Source: G963665975 sp963665975 (lineage in GTDB: Bacteria > Bacteroidota > Rhodothermia > Rhodothermales > Bin80). From it: DNA of 64,000 nucleotides. Each line of letters starts with the position of its first letter. The first letter of the stretch is position 1. A model generated the notes under the pieces. The model had not been told where the DNA came from, did no database searches, and worked only from the letters and a program-made list of their open reading frames with translations. The DNA is taken from positions 434,001 through 498,000 of the forward strand of contig OY762508.1 of the NCBI GenBank assembly GCA_963665975.1, read 5' to 3'. Of this stretch, positions 1 to 7,735 are shown in pieces. The position numbers were made by a program, and so were the translations under genes.

Positions 1-1466
1 TCGCCGATACGCATGCTCGCGTGCGGGAGAATGCCATTCGCCTCGCCGAACAGTACGCGCCTCGCATGCCAGACGTGGCGACACTGCTCATGACGATGGA
101 AACGGATCCTGATCTGGGCGTACGCTTTCAGCTAATGAGCGCGGCAAGCCTTCTCGAAAGCTCTGCTGCAAAGGCACTTCAGCACCGCATCTTACTGCGT
201 GACATGAAGAATGCTTGGGTCCAGACGATGGGACTTTTGGTGCTGGGCACTGATCTCGGCGCCGTATTGCAGGATGCGCTCGCCCAAGCGCCACCAGCCA
301 GGAATGACACGTACGCCTCCTATCTCGCCCGCATCGCTGCGCTCATTGGGGCGTCAGGGGACGCTGACGCGATACGCGCGCTGCTACGCTTGACGCGTCC
401 GGGTCCAGTCCGAGCACAATGGTGGAATGCCGCCCTGCTAGGCGGGCTCGCCGGTGGCCTCCAAACTGGTCCAGACGATAGAGGTGCGCTGGACGGTGAA
501 CGCGCTGCGCTTGCAGAACGAGCACTCCAGGACATGGAAGCCGCCCATGCGGCGCTATCCATCGTGCAAACCATCGGACTCCCACCAGAATTCGCGCTGG
601 GCCCCGCCGTGCGTGTGGCGGAAGATCAATCGTATAAGGCGGATGTACGCGCTCGAGCACTTGGCATCATCGCCCTCGGAGACGCTGACGGCCACGTGCC
701 GCTCTTCCGCGCAATGATCCAGACTGCAGAACCACTCATCGTGCAACGCGCTGCTATCGAGGCATTGGGAAGCGTGAACGGTGAAACGCCTGCGCACATC
801 GTGCTGGAGGAGTGGAGCAGTCTCACTCCAGCACTGCGCCAGGATGCGATCGACCTGATGATCACCGAAGTGCGCGCTGGTCGTCTGCTCGATGCCATCG
901 AAGACGGTGTCGTGTTAGCAGCTGAACTCTCCTGGCGCCATCGCGTGGTCCTGATGCGCGATACCCGGGAATCCTTGCGAAGCCGGGCGCGCTCCTTGTT
1001 GAGCCTGCAGGCCGATTTGGAAGAAGTTACCGAAGATCGCTACAGCTCCGTTCTGGATGCTACCGGCAATGCCCAGGATGGGACGGCCATATTCCACAGG
1101 GTGTGCGCAGCATGCCACCGCGCCGGACCCGTTGGTGCCACGGATTACGGCCCTGACCTTTCTACCGTTCAGCACTGGCCCCGCAAGGCGCTGCTAGCCA
1201 AGATCCTGGATCCGAGCCAGTCCATTGCGAACGGTTACGAGTTGTGGACCGTCGAACGCAGCAGAGGGGACGCGGTACATGGCGTCATGGCGCAGGAAAC
1301 ACCCACTTCGATAACAATTCGTAGTCAGCACGGCGAGGAAGTGGTGTTGCGCGCGGACATCGAATCGGTATCCTTACAAGCCGGCTCAGGGATGCCGCCC
1401 GGCCTAATTACCGGACTTGACGAAGCCGATATCGCCAACCTGCTTGCTTTCCTGCGCATGGAATAG
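1..1466 (+). CDS. HEAT-repeat / haem-binding cytochrome c protein, 5' end cut off
   Basis: The reading frame is open back to the window edge with no stop, so this is the C-terminal part of a larger gene (the first full codon begins at base 3). The visible 480 or so residues start with helical HEAT-like repeats and end in a roughly 120-residue cytochrome c domain with one CAACH haem-attachment motif and a downstream methionine-rich stretch (SGMPPG) that can supply the sixth ligand. This layout matches the C-terminus of large periplasmic dehydrogenases of the planctomycete/Rhodothermota type (putative haem-binding domain family TIGR02603). These usually pair a sugar-dehydrogenase-like propeller with a haem domain. 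The next gene, DUF1080, commonly accompanies them. The substrate is unknown. Confidence 0.8.
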   Translation, partial: ADTHARVRENAIRLAEQYAPRMPDVATLLMTMETDPDLGVRFQLMSAASLLESSAAKALQHRILLRDMKNAWVQTMGLLVLGTDLGAVLQDALAQAPPARNDTYASYLARIAALIGASGDADAIRALLRLTRPGPVRAQWWNAALLGGLAGGLQTGPDDRGALDGERAALAERALQDMEAAHAALSIVQTIGLPPEFALGPAVRVAEDQSYKADVRARALGIIALGDADGHVPLFRAMIQTAEPLIVQRAAIEALGSVNGETPAHIVLEEWSSLTPALRQDAIDLMITEVRAGRLLDAIEDGVVLAAELSWRHRVVLMRDTRESLRSRARSLLSLQADLEEVTEDRYSSVLDATGNAQDGTAIFHRVCAACHRAGPVGATDYGPDLSTVQHWPRKALLAKILDPSQSIANGYELWTVERSRGDAVHGVMAQETPTSITIRSQHGEEVVLRADIESVSLQAGSGMPPGLITGLDEADIANLLAFLRME

Positions 1467-1555
1467 GCCCGTTTGCCCGAAAGCATTGAGGTTCGCGCGT
1501 GAGACTCCTATACTTCAGGAGATCTACTCCATGCTCACATCATCCTGCACGCCTC

Positions 1556-2320
1556 ATGTCCAGTACGCAGACGCTCACTCTCGCCATTATTCTACTTTTT
1601 GTTCTTCCCCTCGCCAGCGCGGCGCAGATTCCTGACCTGAGCCAGTGGAGAGTTCACGATTTGGACCGGGCTCAACCCGCGATTGTGGATCCGGGACCGG
1701 CTATGGACCCGGCGCCCGCGCCATCGGATGCGATCGTTCTGTTTAACGGCGAGGATTTCGATGCGTGGGAGCACTTGACCGGTGACCCCGTCAAGTGGAC
1801 CATTCAGGACGGGTACGCGCAGGTCGCCAAGCGCACCGGCCCTATTCGGACCAAGCAGGGTTTCGGCGATGTGCAACTGCATGTCGAATGGGCAACTCCC
1901 AATAGTGGTGAGGGCCAGGACAGCGGCAATAGCGGCGTTTTTCTCATGGGTACCTATGAGGTCCAGGTGCTCAATTCTCACGGCAACGAGACCTATCCGG
2001 ATGGGCAGGCAGGCAGTATTTACGGTCAATACCCGCCGCTGGTAAACGCGAGTCGCCCACCGGGCGAGTGGCAATCGTACGATATCGTATTCCGGCGCCC
2101 TCATTTCGACGCCGACGGCGGCCTGGTTCGCCCGGCCCGCGCGACCGTCTTTCACAATGGCATTCTGGTGCAGGACAACGTGGTGCTTACCGGTCCTACG
2201 GGGCACAAATCGCGCCCACCCTACAAGGCACACGCGGATAAACTTCCGATTCGCCTTCAGGACCACAACGAACCCACCCAATTCCGTAACATCTGGGTGC
2301 GAGAATTGCCTGACATGTAA
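1556..2320 (+). CDS. DUF1080 (3-keto-disaccharide hydrolase-like) secreted protein
   Basis: The protein has a hydrophobic signal peptide ending near SAA/Q, then a single DUF1080 domain. Recognisable elements are the FNGEDFDAW opening, the central GNSGVFLMGTYEVQVLNS strand pair and the closing FRNIWVREL. The family has a concanavalin-like jelly-roll fold and includes hydrolases acting on 3-keto-glycosides after a dehydrogenase has oxidised the sugar. That fits the upstream haem protein and the downstream sugar kinase. The start at 1556 is chosen because it gives a compact signal peptide; a GTG at 1499 in the same frame would add 19 unlikely residues. No clear Shine-Dalgarno is seen. The enzyme activity is inferred from the family. 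Confidence 0.85.
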   Translation: MSSTQTLTLAIILLFVLPLASAAQIPDLSQWRVHDLDRAQPAIVDPGPAMDPAPAPSDAIVLFNGEDFDAWEHLTGDPVKWTIQDGYAQVAKRTGPIRTKQGFGDVQLHVEWATPNSGEGQDSGNSGVFLMGTYEVQVLNSHGNETYPDGQAGSIYGQYPPLVNASRPPGEWQSYDIVFRRPHFDADGGLVRPARATVFHNGILVQDNVVLTGPTGHKSRPPYKAHADKLPIRLQDHNEPTQFRNIWVRELPDM

Positions 2321-2525
2321 AATCTTCGGACGCCCTTGAGCCTTGCCTCGATTCAAGCAGTCAGACTACCGTGCTGTAAGCCCGAGAGTACCGGTATGCC
2401 TGCGCGTAGCGAGCAGGTTGGCGGCCTGCACCCGTGATGCAGAGCGGCAGCGATCTCTACAACCACGTGGACCACGGTGAGACAGTGTTCACTGGCGTGT
2501 TCCTGGATTTCAACTCATCCTTCTC

Positions 2526-3470
2526 ATGGACGCACACGCGCCAGATCACTACGTCATAGGGATTGATATCGGCGGCACCCAAACGCGTTGCGCCCTCGCA
2601 CGTGCGGACAGGCCCGACCACATAATCCAGTACCGGGTTCTGCCCACGCCGCGCGGCAGCGTTACGGAGTTCCTCAACGCCATCGGCGACAGCATCAATG
2701 CCTGCATGGCCGCCGAAGGAATACGAGTTGGCTTGCTACAGGCCATTGGATGCTGTGCTTGCGGGATCACAGACAGTGAGAGAGGCATCGTTGTTGATGC
2801 GCACAATATCGAAGGCTGGACAGACATCCCCATTGCACAACTGCTTACCGACCGTTTCGGTGCGCATACCGAAGTGGAGAATGATGTCAATGCCGCCGCT
2901 TTGGCCGAATCACTGCTCGGCGCCGGACGCGCATGTCATTCCATGGTCTTCTTTACCGTGTCTACGGGAGTAGCCGCCGGGATCGTAATAGGTGGAGAGC
3001 TCCTGCGCGGCGCGCATCACGCAGCTGGCGAGTTGGGATTTTTTCTCCCCGATCCCCGCCTCATCGACCAGGACTGGATGCCTAGCGGCTGCCTGGAAAC
3101 AACCTCTGCCGGCGTAGGGTTGGCGCAGGCATGGGCCGCGCTATGCGGAGGAAGCTCCCAGGCGGACCGGGCCATAGAAGTATTCGCGGCCGCGCGGGAT
3201 GGCCACAAGGATGCCCAGAGACTCGTCTCACGCGCCGCAGACTATCTTGCACAGGCCGCCGTTGCAGTCGGCAATCTGATCGATCCGGACCGCATTGTGC
3301 TCGGCGGCAGCATAGCACGGCATCAACCGGTCATCATTGATCGCATGCGAGAGGTCACAGCGAGAACGCTCCCCTTTCCCCCGGATATCGTGCATGGTAC
3401 CTTAGGTGATAAGGCACCGCTGGTAGGCGTGCTGATCATGGCTGCAAAGCGCGCTCGCGAACTGTGGTAG
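2526..3470 (+). CDS. ROK family sugar kinase / glucokinase-like protein
   Basis: The N-terminus carries the ASKHA phosphate-binding loop (IGIDIGGTQTR) and the middle holds VENDVNAAALAE, whose aspartate is the usual catalytic base of ROK sugar kinases. A late glycine-rich segment (DRIVLGGSIA) is the second ATP-binding element. The length of 314 residues is normal. The usual ROK zinc cluster is reduced: after GELGFF there is only GCLE, without the preceding CxCG. The role is likely ATP-dependent phosphorylation of a hexose or keto-hexose in the cytoplasm. Position after DUF1080 and before an SDR dehydrogenase suggests a small sugar-catabolism cluster. Substrate specificity cannot be read from the sequence. 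Confidence 0.85.
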   Translation: MDAHAPDHYVIGIDIGGTQTRCALARADRPDHIIQYRVLPTPRGSVTEFLNAIGDSINACMAAEGIRVGLLQAIGCCACGITDSERGIVVDAHNIEGWTDIPIAQLLTDRFGAHTEVENDVNAAALAESLLGAGRACHSMVFFTVSTGVAAGIVIGGELLRGAHHAAGELGFFLPDPRLIDQDWMPSGCLETTSAGVGLAQAWAALCGGSSQADRAIEVFAAARDGHKDAQRLVSRAADYLAQAAVAVGNLIDPDRIVLGGSIARHQPVIIDRMREVTARTLPFPPDIVHGTLGDKAPLVGVLIMAAKRARELW

Positions 3471-3513
3471 CCTACACGCGCATGCAGCGACTGTCCTTTT
3501 AACAGCCTGCCGT

Positions 3514-4302
3514 ATGGCGCGACCGCTTTCTGATCAAACCGCCCTGGTTACCGGAGCCGGCTCCGGTATCGGACTGGCCATCGCCCGGGCGCTTGCCGCG
3601 CGCGGCGTTCGCATCATTCTCAACGATATCGTAGAGGAGCGCACCGAGGCGGCTGCGGAATTGATCAGGACAGACGGCGGCACCTGTGAACCCTTTCCCG
3701 GCGATGCCGGAGAAGTAGCGCGCATCTATGCCATGGTGGACCATGCGGAGGACACGTTCGGAGGACTCGACCTTGCGGTGGCCAACGCTGGCCTTACGCT
3801 ATTCGGCGACGTGTTTACGTATAGCGCCGAAGCGTTTCAGCGTACCGTGACGCTAAACCTCCAGGGTTCCTTCTTTCTGGCACAGGCAGCGGCAAACCAT
3901 ATGCGCAAGCATGGACGTACTGGCAAGATCCTTTTCATGTCCTCCGTGCTCGCCGTACAGCCGCACCTTAACCTTGCACCGTACTGCATGACCAAGGCCG
4001 CCATCAGTATGCTCGCCCGCACACTGGCCCTGGAGCTGGCGCCCTACGGGATTACGATAAACGCCATAGCACCCGGAGCCACGCGTACGGATCGCACAAT
4101 GCTAGACGATCCGGGCTATGTCGAACGCTGGACCCGCATAACACCCTCCGGCCGTCTGGCAGAGCCTGAGGACATTGCCCGGGCGGCGCTCTTTCTCCTT
4201 TCGCCCGATGCGCAGCATATCACGGGGCAGACCCTGGTCGTGGACGGAGGTTGGTCCCAGACAGCGTTTCTGCCCCACATGGTAAACGCTGCGCCAGAAT
4301 AG
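3514..4302 (+). CDS. SDR family NAD(P)-dependent oxidoreductase
   Basis: This is a classical short-chain dehydrogenase of 262 residues. It has the cofactor loop TGAGSGIG (residues 13-20), NAG in the fourth strand, a catalytic Ser at about 143/144, Tyr157 and Lys161 (YCMTK), and the C-terminal GQTLVVDGG segment. An acidic residue (D38-like, in LNDIVEE) after strand two favours NAD over NADP. It lies 43 bp after the ROK kinase and probably shares its transcript. It likely oxidises or reduces a sugar or polyol; the exact substrate is not inferable. Confidence 0.9.
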   Translation: MARPLSDQTALVTGAGSGIGLAIARALAARGVRIILNDIVEERTEAAAELIRTDGGTCEPFPGDAGEVARIYAMVDHAEDTFGGLDLAVANAGLTLFGDVFTYSAEAFQRTVTLNLQGSFFLAQAAANHMRKHGRTGKILFMSSVLAVQPHLNLAPYCMTKAAISMLARTLALELAPYGITINAIAPGATRTDRTMLDDPGYVERWTRITPSGRLAEPEDIARAALFLLSPDAQHITGQTLVVDGGWSQTAFLPHMVNAAPE

Positions 4303-4370
4303 CATGCGGCACGCCATGCGCGATATACAATGCCGACCTTCCTGCTGGTAGGGAGCCGTCGTTTAACCGG

Positions 4371-4414
4371 TCGGAACGGCGAGAATTGGACTCGCGGCTC
4401 CTTCAACCCCACTG
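4371..4414 (-). repeat. Degenerate copy of tRNA-Pro 3' half (att-like remnant)
   Basis: Aligned by eye without gaps, 38 of 44 bases match 6087-6130, the T-arm/anticodon-arm half of the intact tRNA-Pro(GGG), in the same orientation. The T-stem (GCGAG/CTCGC) is preserved, but the 5' half does not fold: about 17 extra bases separate it from a possible D-arm remnant near 4433. It therefore looks like either a displaced tRNA 3' end left by integration or a decayed tRNA gene. With the intact tRNA it brackets the ATPase gene. Confidence 0.6.
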
Positions 4415-4523
4415 GTGCCCAATCCTGCTCGCATGCGCTACAAGTGGCATTTCGGCGTCGTATTGAGGGTTTCTCATTCCCTTTAGTCGGAGGTCTATGC
4501 TCACATTCGCAGGAGATAGCAAA

Positions 4524-4549
4524 GGTGTACGTACACGTTGATGTACACC
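4524..4549. repeat. Nested palindromes GTGTAC/GTACAC
   Basis: A perfect 12-bp palindrome (GTGTACGTACAC, 4525-4536) is followed six bases later by another GTACACC, so GGTGTAC at 4524 can also pair with 4543-4549. It sits just past the 3' end of the ATPase gene. It could be a protein-binding site or a transcript-end hairpin; there is no T-tract to support a terminator. Confidence 0.4.
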
Positions 4550-4609
4550 CCTGTTCTACTCCTACTCGTCGTGAAAAGACCATGCAAGAGCAGAGCCAGA
4601 CGATCTGCC

Positions 4610-5734
4610 TCACAGACGCTCAATCCATAGACGAAAGAAACGATCACTTATGACAAATCCTTCGCCTTCCCGATCGATCACGTCGCGTTCCAGGAGACCC
4701 TTTGCCGCCCGGTGCGCACTCGATCCGGCCAAGTCGTACCGCTTTGAGAACGCCTGTCCGAACGGCTTGGCCGGGGCAGGCTCAACAGCCAGGCCACGCA
4801 GAAGTTGTTGCTGATTGGATGTCAAGCTCTCCCATAGTACCATGTACGGATATGAGACCCGCCGAAGAAGCACCTCCAGTGCCTCCCGCAGGGTGTCCTC
4901 GGTCACAGCCTTGCCCTCCGGCGTGATCTCCCAGACGGCGTGCGCCAAGTGCTGCGTGTAGAACGGATGCCCGTCCGTCAGCGCGCAAAGCTCCTCGATG
5001 TGCGCTCTAGCCATAGGTTTGCCGGCTGCCTCAAAGCGCTCCTGGACAAACGGCGTCCAGTCCGCCGTGTGAATCGGCCCGAGTGGGTAGAAACCCGCCG
5101 ATTGGTAAAGAGGCCGGTTGCGGTCCTGGAACAGGCGCTGGACAAGGTGCTTGCGGCTGCCCAGGAAGAAATAGGCGATGCGCTCATGCCGCTGCACGTG
5201 GCTGCGCAGTATACGCTCGACGGTGTCATCGCTGTAGTCCATGATCTGTTGGATTTCATCATAGACGACCACCACGCGGCGGTCACGCTTCGCGGCCAGT
5301 CTAGCCGGTGCCTCCAACACATCCTCGATCTCAGGCTCGCGTTCGATGCCGCTCCGCGCGCCGAACTGGATCGACGGATTCCCGGTTTCGTCCAGCGTCA
5401 AGGAGGGTGCCAGATGACGGAACAGTTCTTTCGAGGTCTCCAGCAGCTTGTCCCTTCGTGTAGCCGCTGCCTCAGCGATGGCCTTGGCCGCTTTCTTTAC
5501 AAAAGAAGACGCCGTGTTGGTAGCCCAAAGATCAACGTAGATCGGGAGGAAATCTTTCTTTGGAAGATCGCTAAGGACATGCTTGACGAGTGAGGTCTTG
5601 CCCAGGCGACGCTCGGCAACGATTAAGAGCCGGTCGCCGTTGGTAGCTGCGCGTGTGAGATCATGGCGTTCCTGCTCACGGTTGCAGAACGCTTCAGGGC
5701 CGACTATGCCACCATACTGAAATGGATTGATCAT
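4610..5734 (-). CDS. Archaeal-type AAA+ ATPase (PF01637-like, STAND relative)
   Basis: The 374-residue protein has a Walker A loop of the ERRLGKTSL type (Lys46, Thr47), a Walker B at VVVVYDEIQQI (Asp159, Glu160) and a sensor-like LGSR near residue 196. A C-terminal winged-helix-like part (from SLTSNQQQLLRGLA to the end) follows. This is the architecture of the prokaryotic ATPase family typified by archaeal ATPases, which occur in mobile and defence contexts but have poorly known roles. It stands alone between a tRNA-Pro gene and a tRNA-like remnant, with a striking dyad 40-80 bp upstream of its start. No partner gene (for example a nuclease) is visible, so the function is not assigned. Confidence 0.85.
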   Translation of the reverse strand: MINPFQYGGIVGPEAFCNREQERHDLTRAATNGDRLLIVAERRLGKTSLVKHVLSDLPKKDFLPIYVDLWATNTASSFVKKAAKAIAEAAATRRDKLLETSKELFRHLAPSLTLDETGNPSIQFGARSGIEREPEIEDVLEAPARLAAKRDRRVVVVYDEIQQIMDYSDDTVERILRSHVQRHERIAYFFLGSRKHLVQRLFQDRNRPLYQSAGFYPLGPIHTADWTPFVQERFEAAGKPMARAHIEELCALTDGHPFYTQHLAHAVWEITPEGKAVTEDTLREALEVLLRRVSYPYMVLWESLTSNQQQLLRGLAVEPAPAKPFGQAFSKRYDLAGSSAHRAAKGLLERDVIDREGEGFVISDRFFRLWIERL

Positions 5735-6041
5735 GTGTCTCTATGCAATGCGGTAGTGTACTGATACGCCACTTCGCAATGTGCGTTTCGCATTTTGCGA
5801 AACGCGTTGTGCGAATTGCTTCCTGGTCTGAGAGCATTTCCTGAAACGTTATGCCTCGCCCGAGCAGCGGGAACGCGTCGAGAAATGAATTCGAGAAGTG
5901 TCGCGCCTGGCGGTGATGACGAAAGAACTAGCCGTACTGGTAAATCAAGCTACGTATTCCAGACTATGGCGAGACATTACAATTTCTTATCCCGTATGAG
6001 AAATAAGACCATCACCCGCCGCATGGAGTACGCGCTCAAAC
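5735..6041. other. Intergenic stretch upstream of the ATPase
   Basis: No supported gene. It holds the four-half-site dyad at 5773-5815, probably the ATPase promoter region, and AT-richer sequence towards the tRNA terminator. A 95-codon frame starting at 5795 begins inside the dyad, has no ribosome-binding site and reads through the terminator, so it is not called. Confidence 0.5.
5773..5815. promoter_or_regulatory. Symmetric dyad of four TTCGCA/TGCGAA half-sites
   Basis: TTCGCA occurs at 5773 and 5787, and its complement TGCGAA at 5796 and 5810. All four are placed symmetrically around base 5794, with 14 bp between equivalent half-sites. The inner pair extends to a perfect 10-bp inverted repeat (5783-5792 and 5796-5805) around TTT. 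Spacing of 14 bp differs from one helical turn. The location upstream of the ATPase start at 5734 suggests an operator or a protein-binding hairpin, possibly for self-control. Confidence 0.55.
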
Positions 6042-6080
6042 AAAAAAATCGACCTCTCCACTATTGGAAAGGCCGATTTT
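6042..6080 (-). terminator. Rho-independent terminator of tRNA-Pro
   Basis: On the minus strand a 13-bp stem with two G-T pairs (AATCGGCCTTTCC against GGAGAGGTCGATT), a six-base loop and a run of seven T follow the tRNA 3' end directly. This is a textbook intrinsic terminator. Confidence 0.85.
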
Positions 6081-6086
6081 GAAGAG

Positions 6087-6160
6087 TCGGGACGGCGAGA
6101 TTTGAACTCGCGACCCCTTCAACCCCATTGAAGTGCGCTACCTGGCTGCGCCACGTCCCG
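6087..6160 (-). tRNA. tRNA-Pro (anticodon GGG)
   Basis: The 74-base sequence folds into a full cloverleaf on the minus strand. The acceptor is CGGGACG/CGTCCCG with discriminator A, and the D-arm is GCGC/GCGC. The anticodon stem is CTTCA/TGAAG with loop ATGGGGT (anticodon GGG), and the T-arm is GCGAG/CTCGC with loop TTCAAAT. CCA is not encoded. It reads codon CCC. Its 3' half is duplicated in degenerate form at 4371-4414. Confidence 0.95.
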
Positions 6161-6172
6161 AACCGTTCCAGT

Positions 6173-6505
6173 CTACTCGATTTGATCGAGTAGGTTCGCA
6201 AGAAATGCGCGGACACGGCGCAACTCCGCAAGATCACCGGACCAGGTAGGTTGCACACCATCGCGATCCATCACCTGTTTCGCACCTTCGATGGTGTATT
6301 TCTCGTTGCGCAACAGATGCAGGATGCGTTCCACGACAGCGATATCTTCTGCCGTATAGATGCGCCTCCCGGCGCGACTGCGTCGAGGCCTGAGCTGCGT
6401 GAATTCCGCTTCCCAATAACGCAAAACATGCGTCTCCAACCCCATCATCGCACCGAGCTCTCCGATCGTGTAATATAGCTTCTTGATACCAGCAACGGTC
6501 GCCAT
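6173..6505 (-). CDS. MerR family transcriptional regulator
   Basis: A 110-residue protein made mostly of a MerR winged helix-turn-helix: LYYTIGELGAMMGLETHVLRYW followed by the wing (RAGRRIYTAEDIAVVERI) and the second helix pair (NEKYTIEGAKQVM). Only a short C-terminal helix follows and there is no effector domain, as in the small MerR proteins common in Bacteroidota. The start at 6505 is set by AAGGAG placed seven bases before the ATG on the minus strand, one of the few strong ribosome-binding sites in the window; a longer frame to 6616 is ignored. It lies 12 bp upstream of tRNA-Pro in the same direction. Confidence 0.9.
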   Translation of the reverse strand: MATVAGIKKLYYTIGELGAMMGLETHVLRYWEAEFTQLRPRRSRAGRRIYTAEDIAVVERILHLLRNEKYTIEGAKQVMDRDGVQPTWSGDLAELRRVRAFLANLLDQIE

Positions 6506-6518
6506 CACAAACTCCTTG
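6499..6518 (-). promoter_or_regulatory. Strong ribosome-binding site of the MerR gene
   Basis: AAGGAG lies about seven bases ahead of the ATG at 6505 on the minus strand. It decides the start of the MerR gene against the longer upstream frame. Confidence 0.7.
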
Positions 6519-6614
6519 CCCTGTGAATAGATATCCAATATGTGCAAATTTACGGTTTGGCGCAGGTAATTGCGAATGTCGAAGCGTACCAGCCCGACTC
6601 GCGCCACGCTACCC

Positions 6615-7547
6615 ATGAATCACAAATTTTCCATAAAGCACGACCTCTCCCTGCTCTGGGTTGTCCTGGTATGGGGATTCAATATTCCGATCATGAAGAT
6701 CGTGTTCCGGACGATGCATCCGTTCGTGATGAACATATTTCGCCTGTGGATTGCGGCAACGATCCTTGGCATTCTTCACTACCTGTACCAGCGCAGGATC
6801 GGACAGCCATTCTTCGCCCCCGTGCGCACATACCCGTGGCAGCTTCTCACGGTAGGGATTATCGGATTTCTGTGCTACCAGTATTTCTCCATTCTCGGAA
6901 TTGATGGCACGACCGCCGGAAATGCAGCACTCATTCTGTCCAGCGCTCCACTGTGGACCGTGATCGTGGCGCTTGTACTTGGGCTGGAGAGGATGCTACC
7001 TCTGGACTGGCTCGGAATCTTCACCACGTTTACCGGAGCCCTCATCATTGTGCTCGGTGGCGCGCAGAGCATTGACTTCAGTGACACCACACTTTGGGGC
7101 AACATCCTGATGGTCATAGCCTCCATCTCCTGGGGTGCCTACACGGCACTCAACAGAACGCTTACGCAAAAGATCAATCCGGCCGGAATCGCATTTTTTG
7201 CCCTGGTGATGATGCTTCCGCTATTGACGCTGCTTGGAGTTTCCGTCTTAGATTCTGTGGTCTGGGACGACGTGGGCGTGGAAATCTGGCTGCTGATCGC
7301 GTTTTCCGGAGCCTTTTCCATCGGTCTCAATCTTGCCCTGTGGACCAGGTCCGTCCGGAACGTCGGTCCGGCCCATACGGCCGTATATGCGAATCTGGTG
7401 CCCGTCGTGACACTGGTGACCGGCTACTATCTGCTCGGCGAAGCGATTACGATAGCCCAAATCGGTGGTGGCGCGCTGATCATCGGTGGCCTTCTCATCA
7501 TGCGCTACAATCGTGCCCAGCATTTGCGTGCGGCGGGAGTCCGATAG
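6615..7547 (+). CDS. EamA/DMT family membrane exporter
   Basis: A 310-residue protein with about ten hydrophobic segments in two homologous EamA halves. The first half opens with LLWVVLVWGFNIPIMKI and the second with LMVIASISWGAYTALNR, the two WGxxx signatures of drug/metabolite transporters. The cargo is unknown; relatives export amino acids or metabolites. The start at 6615 is chosen over 6570 because it begins just before the first membrane helix. It is divergent from the MerR gene with 109 bp between starts, so the regulator could control it, but this is inference. Confidence 0.9.
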   Translation: MNHKFSIKHDLSLLWVVLVWGFNIPIMKIVFRTMHPFVMNIFRLWIAATILGILHYLYQRRIGQPFFAPVRTYPWQLLTVGIIGFLCYQYFSILGIDGTTAGNAALILSSAPLWTVIVALVLGLERMLPLDWLGIFTTFTGALIIVLGGAQSIDFSDTTLWGNILMVIASISWGAYTALNRTLTQKINPAGIAFFALVMMLPLLTLLGVSVLDSVVWDDVGVEIWLLIAFSGAFSIGLNLALWTRSVRNVGPAHTAVYANLVPVVTLVTGYYLLGEAITIAQIGGGALIIGGLLIMRYNRAQHLRAAGVR

Positions 7548-7735
7548 AGGTGCCAATACTCTACCTGCCCCTGTATCGCCAGGGGTGGCCCGCGCGCACA
7601 AGACCGTGACGCAATTTGCATCATTGATGGTTATCCTTCCGGTTGCGAATTGCTGAAGCCTCGGGTCAGGTCAACTCGTTCTGCCACTTCAGACATCTCA
7701 CGTAGACGCAGTATTGACTGCTGGAGCTATTGCGA

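Larger units (their letters stand above)
4303..4609. other. Intergenic stretch with tRNA remnant and palindromes
   Basis: No convincing gene is seen between the convergent SDR and ATPase genes. The stretch contains a degenerate copy of the 3' half of tRNA-Pro (4371-4414, minus orientation) and a nested set of GTGTAC/GTACAC palindromes at 4524-4549. Short open frames here overlap these elements and show no domain or ribosome-binding support. Confidence 0.6.

Noticed and set aside
4330..4653. A 107-codon + strand frame
   Set aside because: It covers the tRNA remnant and palindromes and shows no protein-like pattern.
5795..6082. A 95-codon + strand frame starting in the dyad
   Set aside because: No ribosome-binding site, no recognised domain, and it reads through the tRNA terminator.
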